Shown piece by piece: positions 6,640-14,280 of a DNA stretch of 35,098 nt. The notes below the pieces were generated by a model, which searched no databases, had not been told where the DNA came from, and saw only the letters and a program-made list of their open reading frames with translations. A program made the position numbers and the translations under genes. Each line of letters starts with the position of its first letter. Within the stretch, counting starts at the first letter, position 1. This stretch comes from Nocardiopsis halophila DSM 44494 (lineage in GTDB: Bacteria > Actinomycetota > Actinomycetes > Streptosporangiales > Streptosporangiaceae), in the NCBI RefSeq assembly GCF_000341245.1, contig NZ_ANAD01000196.1:26187-61284 (forward strand), read 5' to 3'.

Positions 6640-8247
6640 CTAGATCGTCGCCCCAGGCGAACCCGGGTCGCGGCCGGGCGTGCCGCCCGACGGCGTCGGG
6701 GCCTCGGGGGAACCGGCAGGAGGAGAGCTCGGAGCCGGGGAACTCGGGGCCGGAGACGGCGGGGCCAGCGCGCGGTCGGGCTCCTCCTCGATGTGCCGTT
6801 CGATCTGGGCCGACGTCAGCCCAAGGCCGCCCAGTGTGATGTCGTCCCAGGCCTGCAGGCGCTTGGTCTCGGTGTCGATGTAGAGCACCGAGGCCTCATA
6901 GGGCTTAGGGCGGTCGACGCCGCCTTCGAGGCCGCGCAGTCCGGCGCCGCCCGTCGACCCCTGGACGAGGTAGCGGGTGCCCGCCTCGGTCAGCTCGGTC
7001 CAGCGCCGGTGGCCGTGCCCGGACAGCACCAGCGGAACCAGGCCGTCGAACGCTTCCGCCTGGGCGGGATCGTGCAGCACCGCCACGTCCACGGGCGGGT
7101 CCTCCCCTGCCGCCTGCGCGGCCTGGGCCTCGCCGATGTCCCGCAGCTCGTCGCCGTCGGGGTTGTCGGCGGTCTTGTCGGGGGTGAAGCGGGGGTCGCC
7201 GGCCCCGTAGAAGACGATGCCGCCCGCCTCCTGCGCCTCTTCGTCCAGGACCACCGCGTTGGGCTGGGCCTCGACCGCGCGCTGGGTGCCCATCGAGTCG
7301 TGGTTGCCGCGCACCCACACGTAGGGGACCTCGAGGTCGGCGATCTCGCCGGCGAACGCGTCCTCGGCGGCGCTGCCCCGGTCGGTCAGGTCGCCCGAGT
7401 CCACGACGAGGTCGACCTGGAACTGGTCCTGGATCGAGGAGATGACGTTCCAGGCCGCCGGGTTGAGGTGGATGTCGGAGACGTGGAGCACCCGGACGGT
7501 GGACTCGTCCCCTTCGTAGACCGGCAGGGTGGAGGTCACCTCGTACAGCCGCGACACGTTCCCGACCAGTGAGGCGAGCTGCTCGCGGTACTGGTCGAAC
7601 CGGCTCACCACGGCCTCGGCGCTGCCCACGACCTGGGGCGCGCCGGCCAGCAGGCCCGAGTAGCGCGGCTCGGCGACGGCCGAGGGGTTGAACGTCGCCG
7701 CGGCGGACCCCCCGGCGGCGACGAAGGCGGCGAGCGCGGTGGCGGCGCTCAGCCCGGCGCGGCGCCAGTCGCGGAAGACGAGCAGGCCCACGAGCGCGGC
7801 CCCCAGGGCGGCGGAGGCCGCCGACTGCGCCATGAGCCGGATCACCCCGTCCCTGACCTCGCCGCCGATGGTCCGCCCCATCCGGTCGATCGCCTCGGGG
7901 TCCTCGAACATCTCCTCCGCGGCCGCCAGGCGGATCTCGTCGATGGAGGCCTCGAAACGCAGAGGGGAGGAATGGGTGTCGAACTCCAGGGTGCCCAGCG
8001 GGGCCACGTCCACCACGGTCTCGCCGCGCCAGCTCGGTCCGACCGACAGGCTCACGTCCGCCGGGCCGATGGGGGTGAGCACCTGCCCGCCGAGCGCGAG
8101 GCCCAGCCATCCCCCGCCCAGGCCGGCCACGACCACCGCGGCGACCCGTCCGGCCTTCAACAGGCCTTGCCGCCTCGCGGCGAGGCGGTCCCCGACCGCC
8201 GCGAGGGCCGGTCTCAAGCGAGGCAACACGGTATCCATCATGCCCAT
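6640..8247 (-). CDS. membrane-anchored metallophosphoesterase
   Basis: The 535-residue protein joins a membrane N-terminus to a calcineurin-type phosphoesterase domain. Hydrophobic helices lie near residues 29-52 (AVVVAGLGGGWLGLALGG), around 165-185, and around 190-210. The catalytic motifs follow: D258 and H260 in HVSDIHLNP, GDLTDRG, GNHDSMG near residue 316, and the late SGHGHRR. Together these give the two-metal site of a phosphomonoesterase or phosphodiesterase. The C-terminal ~40 residues are a low-complexity Pro/Ser/Ala tail with PAPSS repeats, often a cell-wall or surface linker. Substrate is unknown. The start is uncertain: ATG 8247, 8241 and 8238 are all in frame and none has a good ribosome-binding site. 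The zincin gene diverges from here. Confidence 0.88.
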   Translation of the reverse strand: MGMMDTVLPRLRPALAAVGDRLAARRQGLLKAGRVAAVVVAGLGGGWLGLALGGQVLTPIGPADVSLSVGPSWRGETVVDVAPLGTLEFDTHSSPLRFEASIDEIRLAAAEEMFEDPEAIDRMGRTIGGEVRDGVIRLMAQSAASAALGAALVGLLVFRDWRRAGLSAATALAAFVAAGGSAAATFNPSAVAEPRYSGLLAGAPQVVGSAEAVVSRFDQYREQLASLVGNVSRLYEVTSTLPVYEGDESTVRVLHVSDIHLNPAAWNVISSIQDQFQVDLVVDSGDLTDRGSAAEDAFAGEIADLEVPYVWVRGNHDSMGTQRAVEAQPNAVVLDEEAQEAGGIVFYGAGDPRFTPDKTADNPDGDELRDIGEAQAAQAAGEDPPVDVAVLHDPAQAEAFDGLVPLVLSGHGHRRWTELTEAGTRYLVQGSTGGAGLRGLEGGVDRPKPYEASVLYIDTETKRLQAWDDITLGGLGLTSAQIERHIEEEPDRALAPPSPAPSSPAPSSPPAGSPEAPTPSGGTPGRDPGSPGATI

Positions 8248-8317
8248 GCGCCCGGCAGAGGCAACGCCCCGAGCCCGAGGCGGCCGAGACCGCGGAGGAT
8301 CACGCAGAATACGGGGT

Positions 8318-8662
8318 GTGGTCGAACTCAGCCGCGGCCGTTTCGAGGCCCTCGTCGCCGACGCCCTGGACACCATCCCCGAAGAGCTGACCAGCCTGAT
8401 CGACAACGTGGTCATCACCGTGGAGGACGAACCGCCCGAGCCCGGGCTGCTGGGGCTCTACGAGGGGGTGCCGCTGACCGAGCGCGGCGAGTTCTACTCC
8501 GGGGTGCTCCCGGACCGGATCTCCATCTACTGGCGGGAGATCTGCGCCGTGTGCGAGACCCCGGAGCAGGTGGTGGAGGAGGTGCGCATCACCGTCGTGC
8601 ACGAAGTGGCCCACCACTTCGGCATCGACGACGCGCGCCTGCACGAGCTCGGGTGGGGCTGA
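8318..8662 (+). CDS. PF06262-type zincin-like metallopeptidase
   Basis: This 114-residue protein fits the small bacterial zincin family PF06262. The metal site is H95-E96-x-x-H99 in VVHEVAHHFGIDDARLHELGW, where the following GID/D resembles the metzincin-like extension conserved in the family. Upstream, VADALDTIPEEL and NVVITVEDEP are the usual N-terminal helix and first strand. It is cytoplasmic and lacks a signal peptide; physiological substrates are unknown. The GTG at 8318 (GTG GTC GAA CTC) is the only start that gives the family's normal N-terminus. A GGAGG sits 20 bases upstream, too far to be ideal. It shares a 70-bp divergent promoter region with the phosphoesterase gene. Confidence 0.9.
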   Translation: MVELSRGRFEALVADALDTIPEELTSLIDNVVITVEDEPPEPGLLGLYEGVPLTERGEFYSGVLPDRISIYWREICAVCETPEQVVEEVRITVVHEVAHHFGIDDARLHELGWG

Positions 8663-8796
8663 CCGCGGCGGCGGAGCGCAACGAAAGCACGACGAATTCC
8701 GGCGAACCGCTTGCGAAATCCGGCCACCATCAGGGACTGTAGGTCATCGAATAGCGACCGAGAGTGACGCAGCAGCGCACCACGAGGGAGTCGCCG

Positions 8797-10086
8797 GTGG
8801 GTGATCCGCGCACGGGGCGCGAGCGGTCCGACGGGCCGTCCGATTGGAAGAGCGCCTACGCCGAGGTCGTCAGAATCCCCGAGTTCCGCACCCTGTGGCT
8901 CGCCCACGCCCTGTCCATGGCGGGCGGCTACCTGCTCAGCATCTCCGTCGTCCTGCTGGTCTACCAGCAGACCTCCTCCCCGCTGGCCGCGGGCGTGACC
9001 ATCGCCCTGACCTTCATCCCGCAGATCATCGCCGGGCCGCTGCTGTCCGGCCTGTCCGACCTGCTCCCGCGCCGCCGCGTGATGCTCGCGGCCGACCTGG
9101 CGCGCGCCGCCCTGGTGTTCGGCATCGGGTTGCCGGGGCTGCCGCTCTGGGCGATCTGGGCGCTGCTGTTCTGCTCCATCCTGCCGATGGTGCCCTTCGG
9201 CGCCGCGCGGGCCGCCCTGATGGCCGAGGTGCTGCAGGGGGAGCGGTACGTGGCCGCCTCGGCGATCATCAACCTCACCTCGCACGTGGGCACCCTGGCC
9301 GGGCTGATCGCCGGCGGCTGGGTGGTGGCCGCGGTGGGGCCGAACGCGGCGGTGATGGTCAACGCCCTGACCTTCCTGGTCTCGGCGCTGCTCATCCGGA
9401 TGGGGGTGCGGGCGCGACCGGCGCCGGCGGCCCCCGCCGGCGGGGCGGGGCCGGTTCCGGGGCTGTGGCGGGCCACCCGGGACGGCGCGCGGCTGGTCTT
9501 CGGCGACCCGCGGCTGCGCACTCTGGCGCTGTTCGCCTGGCTCGCCGGGTTCTACATGGTCCCCTACGGGCTCGCGGGGCCCCTGGCCGACGAGGCGGGC
9601 GCGGGGCCCGGGTCGGCGGGGCTGCTCATGGCCGGGCCGTCGCTGGGGGCGCTGGCCGGCGGCTTCGTGCTGACCCGGCTGATCGGGCCGCAGACCCGGA
9701 TCCGGCTGATCGGACCGCTGGCGGTGGGCGGCTCGCTGCCGCTGCTGGCCTGGTGGGCCGATCCGCCGCTGTGGCTGATGACGGCGCTCCTGGTGGTCTC
9801 CGGCGCGCTGGCCTCCTACCAGCTGGTGGCCAACGCCGCCTTCGTCCTGTGCGTGCCGGACGAGGGCCGCGGCCTGGCGTTCGGCCTCGTGGCGGCGGGG
9901 CTGCAGGCGGCCCAGGGCGTGGGGATCGCGGTCGCCAGCCTCCTGGTGGAGGTGGCCGACATGCGCACGGTCGTCACCGGCGCTGGCCTGCTCGGCGTGG
10001 CGGGGGCCCTGGCCCTGGCCGTCCCCTGGGCCCACCTGTCCAAGGAGGCGGCCACACGGATGCGCGCCCCCGAGCCCACCGCGTGA
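8797..10086 (+). CDS. MFS transporter, DHA3-like exporter
   Basis: The protein has about 429 residues and roughly 12 hydrophobic segments in two halves separated by a charged loop near residues 210-235. It opens with EFRTLWLAHALSMAGGYLLSISVVLLVYQQTSSP, and the loop after helix 2 has SDLLPRRRVMLAADLARA, the family's signature loop motif. This is the layout of DHA3-type major facilitator proteins, proton-driven exporters of drugs, siderophores or macrolides; the actual substrate cannot be read. GTG at 8797 is preferred since GAGGGAG (8784-8790) stands 6 bases upstream; GTG at 8764 would add 11 polar residues and has no clear ribosome-binding site. No regulator gene is adjacent. It converges on the PspC gene with only 19 bp between them. 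Confidence 0.88.
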   Translation: MGDPRTGRERSDGPSDWKSAYAEVVRIPEFRTLWLAHALSMAGGYLLSISVVLLVYQQTSSPLAAGVTIALTFIPQIIAGPLLSGLSDLLPRRRVMLAADLARAALVFGIGLPGLPLWAIWALLFCSILPMVPFGAARAALMAEVLQGERYVAASAIINLTSHVGTLAGLIAGGWVVAAVGPNAAVMVNALTFLVSALLIRMGVRARPAPAAPAGGAGPVPGLWRATRDGARLVFGDPRLRTLALFAWLAGFYMVPYGLAGPLADEAGAGPGSAGLLMAGPSLGALAGGFVLTRLIGPQTRIRLIGPLAVGGSLPLLAWWADPPLWLMTALLVVSGALASYQLVANAAFVLCVPDEGRGLAFGLVAAGLQAAQGVGIAVASLLVEVADMRTVVTGAGLLGVAGALALAVPWAHLSKEAATRMRAPEPTA

Positions 10087-10105
10087 CCGCCCCGGGTCCG
10101 GCCGC

Positions 10106-10366
10106 TCACAGGTTCGACTGCTTGCCCTGGAAGTTGCGGATGATGTGCTCCAGTACGGACGTGTCGCTCCCCTCCTCCGGCATGATGAGCCAGGCGATGA
10201 TGTAGAGCACGATCCCGCTGCCGCCGAGGAGCGTGAACACCGCGAAGGCGAGGCGGACGATGTTGGCGTCGATTCCGATGTACTGGCCGATACCGCCGCA
10301 GACACCCGTCAGCATCCTGTGCTCGGCGCTCCGGCGGAGCTGCTTCTTCTCCCAGTCGTTGCTCAT
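10106..10366 (-). CDS. PspC domain protein
   Basis: This 86-residue protein consists almost only of a PspC domain. RSAEHRMLTGVCGGIGQYIGIDANIVRLAFAVFTLLGGSGIVLYIIAWLIMPEE has the GVCGG and WLIMP motifs and one to two membrane-inserted helices. PspC proteins sense or counter envelope stress at the cytoplasmic membrane; stand-alone short versions are frequent in actinobacteria, where partner proteins are often unlinked. A 20-residue polar tail follows. ATG 10366 is chosen because a G-rich ribosome-binding sequence lies directly upstream and the domain begins soon after. No psp-type regulator or histidine kinase lies beside it. Confidence 0.9.
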   Translation of the reverse strand: MSNDWEKKQLRRSAEHRMLTGVCGGIGQYIGIDANIVRLAFAVFTLLGGSGIVLYIIAWLIMPEEGSDTSVLEHIIRNFQGKQSNL

Positions 10367-10544
10367 ACCCCCACCCTGCCCGCCGACAGGCCCCCGCACA
10401 TCAGGTAGTCCCCTGGGCGTCCCCTGAACCCCGCCCCTGAGCCCCGACGGGGCTCTGCCCAGGAATCCTCAGCTGTGCATCCCCGTTGCCACTCCGGTAA
10501 AGTGACGCCCGGAGTAGTGCGCCCAGCTAAGGGCCACGCACTCA

Positions 10545-10617
10545 GGGCCCTTAGCTCAATTGGCAGAGCAGCGGACTTTTAATCCGCGGGTTCAGGGTTC
10601 GATCCCCTGGGGGCCCA
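10545..10617 (+). tRNA. tRNA-Lys (TTT)
   Basis: The acceptor GGGCCCT pairs with GGGGCCC, with a T-G pair at position 7. The anticodon loop CTTTTAA between GCGGA and TCCGC gives TTT, the T arm is CAGGG/TTCGATC/CCCTG, and the discriminator is A. CCA is not encoded. A TAAAGT box at 10498-10503 may belong to its promoter. The gene is single and converges with the ArsR gene. Confidence 0.96.
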
Positions 10618-10648
10618 CCTTTGACGGCCGGGGGCTCGCCTGCGCGTC

Positions 10649-11008
10649 TCAGGCGTGCGGGGGCTCTCCGGTCACCTGGTGGTCGGCGTGGTTGAGGGCC
10701 TCGAGGATGAGGCGGCGCAGGTGGCCGTCGTTGAGCGCGTACACCACGTGCCGGCTCTCCCGGCGCGATTCGACCAGCCCGGCTAGGCGGAGTTTGGCCA
10801 AGTGCTGGCTGACCGACGTGCGCGAGGCCCCGCTGGAGCGGGCGAGCGTGCCGACGTCGGCCTCCCCCTGGGCCATCGCCCAGAGCAGGTGCAGCCGGGT
10901 CGGATCAGACAGCATCCGGAACACCGACGCCGCCGCAGCGAGGCGCTCGGTGCTGGGCGGGGCGTCGTGCGACAGGCTCGCGGCCTCCGTCTCCTCCCCG
11001 ATTCCCAT
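10649..11008 (-). CDS. ArsR/SmtB family metal-sensing repressor with alpha-5 site
   Basis: The 119-residue protein has the ArsR winged-helix fold. RMLSDPTRLHLLWAMAQGEADVGTLARSSGASRTSVSQHLAKLRLAGLVESRRESRHVVYAL covers the recognition helix and wing. The N-terminal cysteine motif of arsenic or cadmium sensors is absent. The C-terminal helix carries D94, H96, H107 and H110, spaced exactly as the D-x-H-x10-H-x2-H ligand set of CzrA/SmtB-type alpha-5 sites that bind Zn, Co or Ni. It lies 33 bp downstream of, and on the same strand as, the MFS gene, so the two probably form an operon controlled by the palindrome at 12477-12492. On metal binding it should leave the operator and release the exporter gene. 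Specific metal is unknown. Confidence 0.9.
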   Translation of the reverse strand: MGIGEETEAASLSHDAPPSTERLAAAASVFRMLSDPTRLHLLWAMAQGEADVGTLARSSGASRTSVSQHLAKLRLAGLVESRRESRHVVYALNDGHLRRLILEALNHADHQVTGEPPHA

Positions 11009-11041
11009 GCCCCGATCATAGGGGCCCGGCGGTCGGCCCCG

Positions 11042-12409
11042 TCAGCGGCCCGGCTGGGCATGTCCGGCGCTGCGCGGCCAGCGGGGGTGAAGGTCGTCGA
11101 TGAGGTACTCGTGTTCGTGGCGCCGTCCGGAACCGGCGGTCCCGCCCTGTGCTCCGCGCAGGTGCGGGTGGCCGGGCGGCAGGTCGGCATGGGCGTGCGG
11201 CAGCGAACGCGGATCGCCCGCGGGCCAGCAGAGCAGTGCCGCCACCGCCGCGGCCAGTGTGAGCACGGAGAAGGCCGCCAGAGCGGGCGCCAGGCCGAAC
11301 AGGGGTACCGCCCACCCGGCCGCGGGGTAGGTGAGCAGGAACCAGGCATGGGAGAGCGAGAACCGCGCCGCGAACAGCGCGGTTCGGTCGCCCGCCGCGC
11401 AGGAGCGCCGGAGCAGCCGCGGAGCCGGGGTCAGGATGAGCGAGGTCACCGCGCCCAGGAGCGCCCAGGCGACGAGCACGGCGGGCCAGAGCACGGCCGG
11501 CGGGGCGGCCGTCGCCGCCGCCGTGGCGGCCAGGACCGGCGCCACGAGGAAGGCGGCCGCAAGCATGGCGGCGCGGTCGCCGCGCCGCTCGACGAAGCGG
11601 GAGACCGACAGGGCCGCCAGCATGGACCCCGCGCCATAGAAGGCCAGGGCGGCGGCCACCGCGCTCTCACCGCGGCCGAGGACGTCGCGGACGATGACGA
11701 CGGTGTCGACCAGCACGATCGCGGTCGCCGCCGCGACCGCGGCCTCCAGTGCGAGCAGCGCCCGCAGGCGGGGGGTGGAGAGGAGGATCCGCGCCCCGCG
11801 GGTGGCGGCGCGCCACGGTGCCGACCCGGCCGGGGCCGCCGCCTTGGGCAGCGCCGAGGCCAGCACCAGCACCGCCGAGGCGCAGAACCCGGCGGCGGTT
11901 CCGACGAACAGCCCCTGGTAGGAGGTCAGGGCCAGCAGCGCCCCGGCCATCACCGGACTGAGCAGGCTCTCCAGGTCGTAGGCCAGGCGCGACAGGGCGA
12001 GCGCCCGGGTGTAGTCGCGCTCGCGGGGCAGCACGTCCGGAAGGGCCGCCTGGTACAGCGGGGTGAAGGCGGCCGACGCCGACTGCAGGACGAGGATGAG
12101 CAGGTAGACCTGCCAGACGGCGTCCACGAACGGCAGGGACAGCGCCGCCCCGGCGCGCACCAGGTCCATGGCGACCAGGAAGGCCCGGCGGGGCAGCCGT
12201 CCGGCAACGGCTCCGATGACCGGGGAGATACCGACGTAGGCGGCCATCTTGATGGTCAGCGCCGTCCCCAGGACGGTTCCCGCCGCCCCGCCCGCCAGGT
12301 CGTAGGCCAGCAGCGCCAGCGCCACCGTCGCCAGGCCGGTGCCGGTCAGGGCGACCACCTGGGCGGTGAACAGCCGCCGGTAGGTGCCATCGCGCAGTAC
12401 GTGGAGCAT
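11042..12409 (-). CDS. MFS transporter with histidine-rich tail, candidate metal exporter
   Basis: The protein has 455 residues and about 12 membrane segments, opening with GTYRRLFTAQVVALTGTGLATVALALLAYDL. The loop VAGRLPRRAFLVAMDLVRAG is the MFS signature. The C-terminal cytoplasmic tail is rich in histidine (PHAHADLPPGHPHLRG, then RRHEHEYLIDDLHPRW), recalling NreB-type nickel exporters whose histidine tail binds metal. Its operon partner is an ArsR repressor with a Zn/Co/Ni-type site, which supports metal efflux by inference; drug export cannot be excluded. The ATG at 12409 follows a GGGTGGGA-rich stretch and starts right at the first helix. Longer in-frame versions would read through the operator region and add an unlikely cysteine-rich leader. 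Confidence 0.85.
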   Translation of the reverse strand: MLHVLRDGTYRRLFTAQVVALTGTGLATVALALLAYDLAGGAAGTVLGTALTIKMAAYVGISPVIGAVAGRLPRRAFLVAMDLVRAGAALSLPFVDAVWQVYLLILVLQSASAAFTPLYQAALPDVLPRERDYTRALALSRLAYDLESLLSPVMAGALLALTSYQGLFVGTAAGFCASAVLVLASALPKAAAPAGSAPWRAATRGARILLSTPRLRALLALEAAVAAATAIVLVDTVVIVRDVLGRGESAVAAALAFYGAGSMLAALSVSRFVERRGDRAAMLAAAFLVAPVLAATAAATAAPPAVLWPAVLVAWALLGAVTSLILTPAPRLLRRSCAAGDRTALFAARFSLSHAWFLLTYPAAGWAVPLFGLAPALAAFSVLTLAAAVAALLCWPAGDPRSLPHAHADLPPGHPHLRGAQGGTAGSGRRHEHEYLIDDLHPRWPRSAGHAQPGR

Positions 12410-12476
12410 GTTCCCACCCGCCTCGCATCGGCCGCCGGGGCACCGCACCCCCGTGCCGCACCAACATACTCCACAT

Positions 12477-12492
12477 GTGCGCATATGCGCAC
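12477..12492. promoter_or_regulatory. candidate ArsR operator palindrome
   Basis: GTGCGCATATGCGCAC is a perfect 16-bp palindrome, 67 bp upstream of the MFS start. AT-centred dyads with GCATATGC-like cores are typical of actinobacterial ArsR/SmtB metal sensors. The downstream ArsR gene is the natural ligand. Confidence 0.65.
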
Positions 12493-12519
12493 TAATTGAG
12501 CAACATTGCCTCCGTGCTC

Positions 12520-12535
12520 CTACTACAGAAGTAGC
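12520..12535. promoter_or_regulatory. BlaI/MecI-like operator 1
   Basis: CTACT-ACAGA-AGTAG (12520-12534) is a perfect 5-5-5 dyad. It resembles the TACTACA..TGTAGTA operators of the BlaI/MecI family. A blaI-type gene lies 1.4 kb downstream on the plus strand. Confidence 0.5.
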
Positions 12536-12610
12536 AGTTCGACAAGCATCGGGCCGCCGCACCCCCGCATCCGGCCGCCTTCGGCCACGCCGAGCGCCCC
12601 CGGAGGTCTT

Positions 12611-12628
12611 CTACTAAACATGTAGTAG
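12611..12628. promoter_or_regulatory. BlaI/MecI-like operator 2, upstream of the ATP-grasp gene
   Basis: CTACTA-AACATG-TAGTAG is an 18-bp dyad, 50 bp before the ATP-grasp start. As recalled, the staphylococcal mec/bla operator core is TACTACATATGTAGTA, and the match is 14 of 16 positions. Its position suits repression of the ATP-grasp promoter. It is 91 bp from operator 1. Confidence 0.6.
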
Positions 12629-12678
12629 ACATGTCGGGGCGCACCGGCTCTCCGGCGGACGCCGAAAAGGGGGACCCC

Positions 12679-13680
12679 ATGCGAGGGCAGCGCACGAGCA
12701 TCCTGGTCACAGCGGCCGGAGCGGAAGGAACGCCCGGCAAGATCCTCAACCTCCGCGACGGCGGCTACAGGGTGGTCGCGGTCGACACCGACCCCAACGC
12801 CTCCGGCCTCTATCTCGCCGACGCCGCCTACACGGTCCCTCCGGGTTCGGACCCCGCGTTCGTCCCGGAGCTGAGGCGCATCTGCACGACGGAGGACGTC
12901 AGGGCCGCCGTCCCCCTGGTCGACGAAGAGCTCGTCCCCATCTGGGAACTCGACCGCAACGGTGTACAGATCCTCCTGCCCCGAGCAGAGCTGGTGGACC
13001 TGTGCCTGGACAAGCTCGCCTTGAACCGCCGCCTCGCCGAGGCCGGACTCCCCGTGCCGCCTGCCCGCCCGGCCGACGAGGGCCCCGCCGGGCTCGCGTA
13101 CCCCATCATCGTCAAACCGCGCACGGGCAGGGGAAGCAGGGGAATCCACGTCGTGCACGACCCGGAGGGGCTCGATCGCGCTCTGCAGGCCGCCCCTCGC
13201 CCTCCGGAGCGCACCCTCCTGCAGCGCTATGTCGACGGACCCGAGTTCTCGGTGTCGGTGGTGCTCTGGCGCGACGGCGAGGTCCAGGCCGTCGTCCCCA
13301 AGCAGGTGGTCCACAAGGCGGGGTCGTCGCGCTTCGCCGTCAGCAGGCGCAACGAGGGCATCACGAAAGCCTGCCACGGCATCGCCCGGGTCCTCGGCGC
13401 CGACGGCCCGTTCAACGTCCAGCTCCGCCTGGACGCATCCGGAACCCCGCAGGTCTTCGAGATCAATCCGCGCTTCTCCGGCAGCGCCACCCTGACCGCG
13501 GCCGCCGGTCTGGACGAACTGACCGGACTGGTCGGCCAGGCACTCGGACCGGCCGGCGGCGGCCGCCTCCGCGATGAGTGGTCCGAGGGGGTGGCCATGA
13601 TCCGCCACGCGACAGAGACGTTCGTCCCGGAGGCCCGGTTCGCCGAAGAGCGCCGCACGGCCACGACGGGCGAACGGTGA
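12679..13680 (+). CDS. ATP-grasp domain protein, carbamoyl-phosphate-synthase-like ligase
   Basis: The 333-residue protein is an ATP-grasp enzyme of the CarB/PylC-like type. It has a pre-ATP-grasp Rossmann-like domain (ILVTAAGAEGTPGKILNLRDGGYRVVAVDTDP), then the ATP-binding part: LDKLALNRRLAEAGLPVPP, YPIIVKPRTGRGSRGIHVV as the glycine-rich lid, ERTLLQRYVDGPEFSVSVV, and the metal site FEINPRFSGS, where E and N bind Mg-ATP. Such enzymes join a carboxylate to an amine through an acyl-phosphate; the substrates here are unknown, with peptide, amino-acid or cell-wall modification all possible. AAGGGGGA (12669-12674 area) precedes ATG 12679. Two BlaI-like dyads lie upstream and a blaI-M56 pair lies downstream, so it may be the pair's target. 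Confidence 0.87.
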   Translation: MRGQRTSILVTAAGAEGTPGKILNLRDGGYRVVAVDTDPNASGLYLADAAYTVPPGSDPAFVPELRRICTTEDVRAAVPLVDEELVPIWELDRNGVQILLPRAELVDLCLDKLALNRRLAEAGLPVPPARPADEGPAGLAYPIIVKPRTGRGSRGIHVVHDPEGLDRALQAAPRPPERTLLQRYVDGPEFSVSVVLWRDGEVQAVVPKQVVHKAGSSRFAVSRRNEGITKACHGIARVLGADGPFNVQLRLDASGTPQVFEINPRFSGSATLTAAAGLDELTGLVGQALGPAGGGRLRDEWSEGVAMIRHATETFVPEARFAEERRTATTGER

Positions 13681-13914
13681 GTCCGACACCGCCAGGCACA
13701 GGGCGCCGCCCCTGCGCCGTCCCGTCCTCGTCGCCCGGAACACCTCAGGCTGCGGAATACGCCGACCGCGTCCGGATGAGCGGCTCCGACGTCCTCTCCC
13801 GACGGTGGACGCCGGCCGGATCCGCGTCCCGCCCTCGGACGGGCGGTGGGCGACAATGTCCGTTGAAGGGCGGTGCCGCCGAGGCCGAACGGACGATGCT
13901 CGATCGGGGTGACG

Positions 13915-14280
13915 ATGTCACGCAGAAGGCTCGGACAGCTGGAAGCCGAGGTCCTGGCCGTGCTGGCGGGCTCCGGAGACTTCATGTCCACCAGCCAGGT
14001 GTGCTCCGAACTCGACGGCGACCCCGCCTACACAACAGTCAACACGGTGCTCCACCGGCTGCACGACAAGGGAATGGTCGAACGGCGGCTTCGGGGCCGC
14101 GCCTTCGTCCACCGCCTCGCCGTCGACGAGTCGGGGCTGGCCGCGGAGCGGATGTTCGGTCACCTGCGGGTCGCCAACGATCCCTCCAGCGTCCTCAACC
14201 AGTTCGTCCACGGGCTGAGCGAGTCCGAGGCCGCCGCACTTCGCGCGATACTGGACGGCCCACCAGAGGAGGCCACATGA
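13915..14280 (+). CDS. BlaI/MecI/CopY family repressor
   Basis: This 121-residue protein has the BlaI fold. The N-terminal winged helix (LGQLEAEVLAVLAGSGDFMSTSQVCSELDGDPAYTTVNTVLHRLHDKGMVERRLRGRAFVHRLAV) contains the conserved TTVNTVLHRLHDKG recognition helix. The C-terminal dimerisation helices are ERMFGHLR and SSVLNQFVHGLSESEAAALRAIL. In this family a membrane M56 peptidase cleaves or inactivates the repressor when a signal arrives. Here the peptidase gene overlaps it by ATGA (14277-14280), so the pair is translationally coupled. ATG 13915 follows a GGGGTGA stretch. The 234-bp gap before it (13681-13914) shows no copy of the TACTA..TAGTA dyad, so autoregulation is not evident; the dyads lie before the ATP-grasp gene. 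Confidence 0.93.
   Translation: MSRRRLGQLEAEVLAVLAGSGDFMSTSQVCSELDGDPAYTTVNTVLHRLHDKGMVERRLRGRAFVHRLAVDESGLAAERMFGHLRVANDPSSVLNQFVHGLSESEAAALRAILDGPPEEAT

Noticed and set aside
13681-13914. Possible extra small gene between the ATP-grasp and blaI genes
   Set aside because: The frames there lack a start with a ribosome-binding site and show no domain; the gap is better read as the blaI upstream region.
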